Source: an uncultured Alphaproteobacteria bacterium (lineage in GTDB: Bacteria; Pseudomonadota; Alphaproteobacteria; Caulobacterales; Caulobacteraceae). From it: DNA of 6,799 nucleotides. The position numbers were made by a program, and so were the translations under genes. The notes beneath the pieces are model-generated. The model did no database searches. It worked only from the letters and a program-made list of their open reading frames with translations, and had not been told where the DNA came from. The stretch lies in assembly GCA_903928755.1 (NCBI GenBank), contig CAIYSH010000358.1, positions 1-6,799 of the forward strand, in the 5' to 3' direction. The first letter of the stretch is position 1; each line of letters opens with the position of its first letter. Below are positions 5,425 to 6,799 of the stretch, piece by piece.

Positions 5425-6422
5425 CCCGCCTCGGGCTGGTCCTGATCGGGGTGGTCGGCCTGACCGGGCCTGGCCCCCTGTCCTCCCCCGCCCGGGCCGA
5501 GGCGTTCCGGCTCAGCCTGCCCCTCGCCTGTGGTCCGGAGGCGGGCTGTGTCGTCCAGAATTATGTGGACACCGATCCCGGTCCGCAGGCCCGGGACTAT
5601 CGCTGCAGTGGCCAGACCTATCAGGGCCATAACGGGGTCGATATCCGCCTGCCGGACATGGCGGCCCAGCGGAAGGGCGTGGGGGTTCTGGCTGCGGCGG
5701 CGGGCACGGTTCTGCGATTACGCGATGCCGCGCCGGACATCTCGATCCGCGCCGAAGGGGCCCCGTCCGTCGCCGGTCAGGAGTGCGGCAATGGTCTGGT
5801 CATTGATCACGGTCAGGGCTGGGAGACCCAGTATTGTCACATGGCCCGGGGCAGCCTGGTGGTGAAGGCCGGCCAGAAGGTGGCGCGGGGCACGCTGCTG
5901 GGACGGGTCGGCCTGTCGGGCATGACCGAATTTCCGCACCTGCACCTGACGGTGCGCCATCAGGGCCGGATGGTCGATCCGTTCGGGCCGGACCTGGCGG
6001 CCGGGCAGTGCAACCCGATAGCCGGCGTTGGCCTGTGGGATGGGTCAGCGATGCGGACCCTGACCTATCAGGCCGGGGCGGTGCTGAATGCCGGGTTCTC
6101 CGGGTCGGTGGTAACGATGGAGGGGATTGAGGCCGGTGGCCTGCCGCCCCCCGCGCCCGACAGCGCCTTCCTGATCGCCTGGGTGCGGGCCATCCACCTG
6201 CAGGCCGGAGATGTCCAGGTGCTGACCGTGACCGGCCCGGACGGCAAGGCACTGGCGCGGGCCAGCCTGCCGCCCCTGGATCGGGACAAGGCCCAGACCC
6301 TGACCTATGCCGGCATAAGGCGGCCGGCGGCAGGGTGGATCCGGGGGGTCCATACGGCGCGTTATGAGGTGGTGCGCTCAGGCCGGGTGGTCGTGGCCAG
6401 GGACTTCCGGAGCGGGCTGTAG
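5421..6422 (+). CDS. Secreted M23 family zinc metallopeptidase (LytM/lysostaphin-like)
   Basis: A 333-residue exported protein. Residues 1-26 look like a Sec signal peptide: Arg3, a hydrophobic run, then SSPARA with likely cleavage before EAF. The M23 domain covers about 65-190. GHNGVDIR gives zinc ligands His70 and Asp74; QYCHM gives catalytic His140; FPHLHL gives His173 and the third ligand His175. The full set is present, so it should be an active endopeptidase, in this family usually cutting peptidoglycan cross-bridges or stems in the periplasm. An insertion of about 25 residues (roughly 101-125, ending ECGNG) separates the two halves. Six Cys remain in the mature protein (37, 43, 62, 122, 139, 197), an even number that fits disulfides outside the cytoplasm. 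Residues 200-333 form a further C-terminal region, rich in beta-prone and Gly/Pro sequence, that I do not recognise. It is translationally coupled (ATGA) to the sulfotransferase. Confidence 0.92.
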   Translation: MTRLGLVLIGVVGLTGPGPLSSPARAEAFRLSLPLACGPEAGCVVQNYVDTDPGPQARDYRCSGQTYQGHNGVDIRLPDMAAQRKGVGVLAAAAGTVLRLRDAAPDISIRAEGAPSVAGQECGNGLVIDHGQGWETQYCHMARGSLVVKAGQKVARGTLLGRVGLSGMTEFPHLHLTVRHQGRMVDPFGPDLAAGQCNPIAGVGLWDGSAMRTLTYQAGAVLNAGFSGSVVTMEGIEAGGLPPPAPDSAFLIAWVRAIHLQAGDVQVLTVTGPDGKALARASLPPLDRDKAQTLTYAGIRRPAAGWIRGVHTARYEVVRSGRVVVARDFRSGL

Positions 6423-6536
6423 CGCGCGAGGCCTACGATTCTGGATTTTCGTCAAAAGATTTACGAGGTCTTACTTCACACGACTCATCGGATGGGGTAT
6501 GCGTTGGATTCAGCCACTCCAGGGCTGCGTCACTTC
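6423..6536. other. Gene-free stretch after the peptidase gene; one small hairpin
   Basis: No convincing coding sequence is present. The segment 6437-6480 is clearly more AT-rich than its surroundings. Near its right end CAGCC (6511-6515) can pair with GGCTG (6523-6527), leaving a 7-nt loop ACTCCAG that displays ACUCC in RNA. The segment may be the 3' untranslated part of the peptidase message, or part of a small RNA ended by the terminator that follows. I could not identify a confident promoter in it. Confidence 0.5.
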
Positions 6537-6584
6537 AGGCCGGGTCGCGGGTTGCCCAACCCGCATCCCGGCCTTTGTGTTTCT
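6537..6584 (+). terminator. Strong two-tier intrinsic (Rho-independent) terminator
   Basis: An outer 8-bp stem AGGCCGGG (6537-6544) / CCCGGCCT (6567-6574) encloses a TC/AT internal mismatch and an inner 7-bp stem GCGGGTT (6547-6553) / AACCCGC (6558-6564) around a GCCC loop. All 15 pairs are Watson-Crick. The T-rich run TTGTGTTTCT follows directly. The reverse strand lacks a T-tract after the hairpin, so it works in the plus direction only. It begins 114 nt after the peptidase stop and likely ends the sulfotransferase-peptidase transcript and/or a small RNA. Confidence 0.85.
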
Positions 6585-6615
6585 GGGGCCTCCCGACATC
6601 GCAACTGCCCGCCCG

Positions 6616-6653
6616 CCGGTCTTCGCCGGGGTAACCGGTGGGTGGCGTATTCA
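6616..6653 (-). repeat. REP-like palindromic repeat, copy A (eroded left arm)
   Basis: This 38-nt copy matches the copy at 6761-6799 at 36 of 39 aligned positions (two substitutions, one gap), including the tail ACCGGTGGGTGG and CGTATTCA beyond the palindrome. Its core is CCGGTCTTCGCCGG. The outer left arm has lost complementarity to GCCGGGGT, so its hairpin is weaker than in the other two copies. Confidence 0.8.
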
Positions 6654-6658
6654 TCTCC

Positions 6659-6687
6659 GGTCATACCGGCGGAGGCCGGTATCCAGG
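6659..6687 (+). repeat. REP-like palindromic repeat, copy C (opposite orientation)
   Basis: The core is ATACCGGC (6663-6670), loop GGAG, GCCGGTAT (6675-6682), a perfect 8-bp stem, flanked by GGTC and CCAGG. This is the familiar GTCATnCCGGCG-rAGGCCGG-nATCCAG type repeat of many alphaproteobacteria, whose spurious translation reads VIPAEAGIQ. It lies in inverted orientation relative to copies A and B and starts 5 nt after copy A ends. Confidence 0.8.
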
Positions 6688-6753
6688 TCTTACGGCGCGG
6701 CAGGCCCGGAAAGGTCGCGCCTCGGGTCGATGACCAAGGCACAGCCCCATGAT

Positions 6754-6799
6754 CTGGACCCCGGCCTTCGCCGGGGTGACCGGTGGGTGGGCGTATTCA
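6754..6799 (-). repeat. REP-like palindromic repeat, copy B (reaches the window edge)
   Basis: The core is ACCCCGGC (6758-6765), loop CTTC, GCCGGGGT (6770-6777), a perfect 8-bp stem, followed by the same GACCGGTGGGTGG and CGTATTCA tail as in copy A. It has the same orientation as copy A and is opposite to copy C. The window ends at the last base of the shared tail, so the repeat may extend further. Confidence 0.8.

Noticed and set aside
6492..6752. An 86-codon plus-strand reading frame in the tail (and an overlapping 70-codon one on the minus strand)
   Set aside because: It runs through the terminator hairpin and the REP elements. The VIPAEAGIQ and WIPASAGMT peptides are the usual spurious translations of this repeat. 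There is no ribosome site or family likeness.

Overview
The window is GC-rich, densely coded DNA with Shine-Dalgarno starts, frequent GCC/CTG/GGC codons and overlapping stop/start codons. The style of its proteins and its palindromic repeats suggest an alphaproteobacterium, most likely near the Caulobacterales. That placement is inferred from general appearance and not proven by any marker gene. The window holds eight protein genes in two divergent transcription units, plus a 377-bp non-coding tail.

Left unit, minus strand, about 4553 down to 1, running off the left edge. In transcription order it encodes a CmcI/rhamnosyl O-methyltransferase-like protein, glucose-1-phosphate cytidylyltransferase (rfbF type), CDP-glucose 4,6-dehydratase (rfbG type), a zinc-binding sugar C-methyltransferase of the TylC3/TcaB9 type, an RmlC-like sugar epimerase, and the first 55 residues of a left-handed beta-helix (hexapeptide) acyltransferase. 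The last five genes are joined by an ATGA overlap, two TGATG overlaps and an ATGCTGA overlap, so they are almost certainly co-translated. Read together they describe a route to a CDP-activated branched-chain deoxysugar: glucose-1-P to CDP-glucose to CDP-4-keto-6-deoxyglucose, then C-methylation and epimerisation. O-methylation and O/N-acylation are possible decorations of the sugar or the finished glycan. The 4-ketoreductase or aminotransferase and the glycosyltransferase needed to finish the job are not in view. The 3,6-dideoxy enzymes (ddhC/ddhD type) are also absent from the visible part.

The divergent gap (4554-4692) separates the two units. On the minus strand it contains GGAAC-N16-CGTA placed correctly upstream of the first gene's TTG start, resembling the alphaproteobacterial EcfG/SigT general-stress promoter (consensus GGAAC-N16/17-CGTT).

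Right unit, plus strand, 4693-6422: a PAPS-dependent sulfotransferase whose stop overlaps, through ATGA, the start of a secreted M23 zinc metallopeptidase with a complete active site. The pairing suggests cell-envelope work but the substrates are unknown.

Tail, 6423-6799: a stretch without a gene, a very strong two-tier intrinsic terminator (6537-6584), and three REP/BIME-like palindromes in alternating orientation, the last cut by the window edge. I found no insertion sequence, CRISPR array, tRNA or rRNA. The chemistry is an unusual combination of known families; I do not see a wholly new system.
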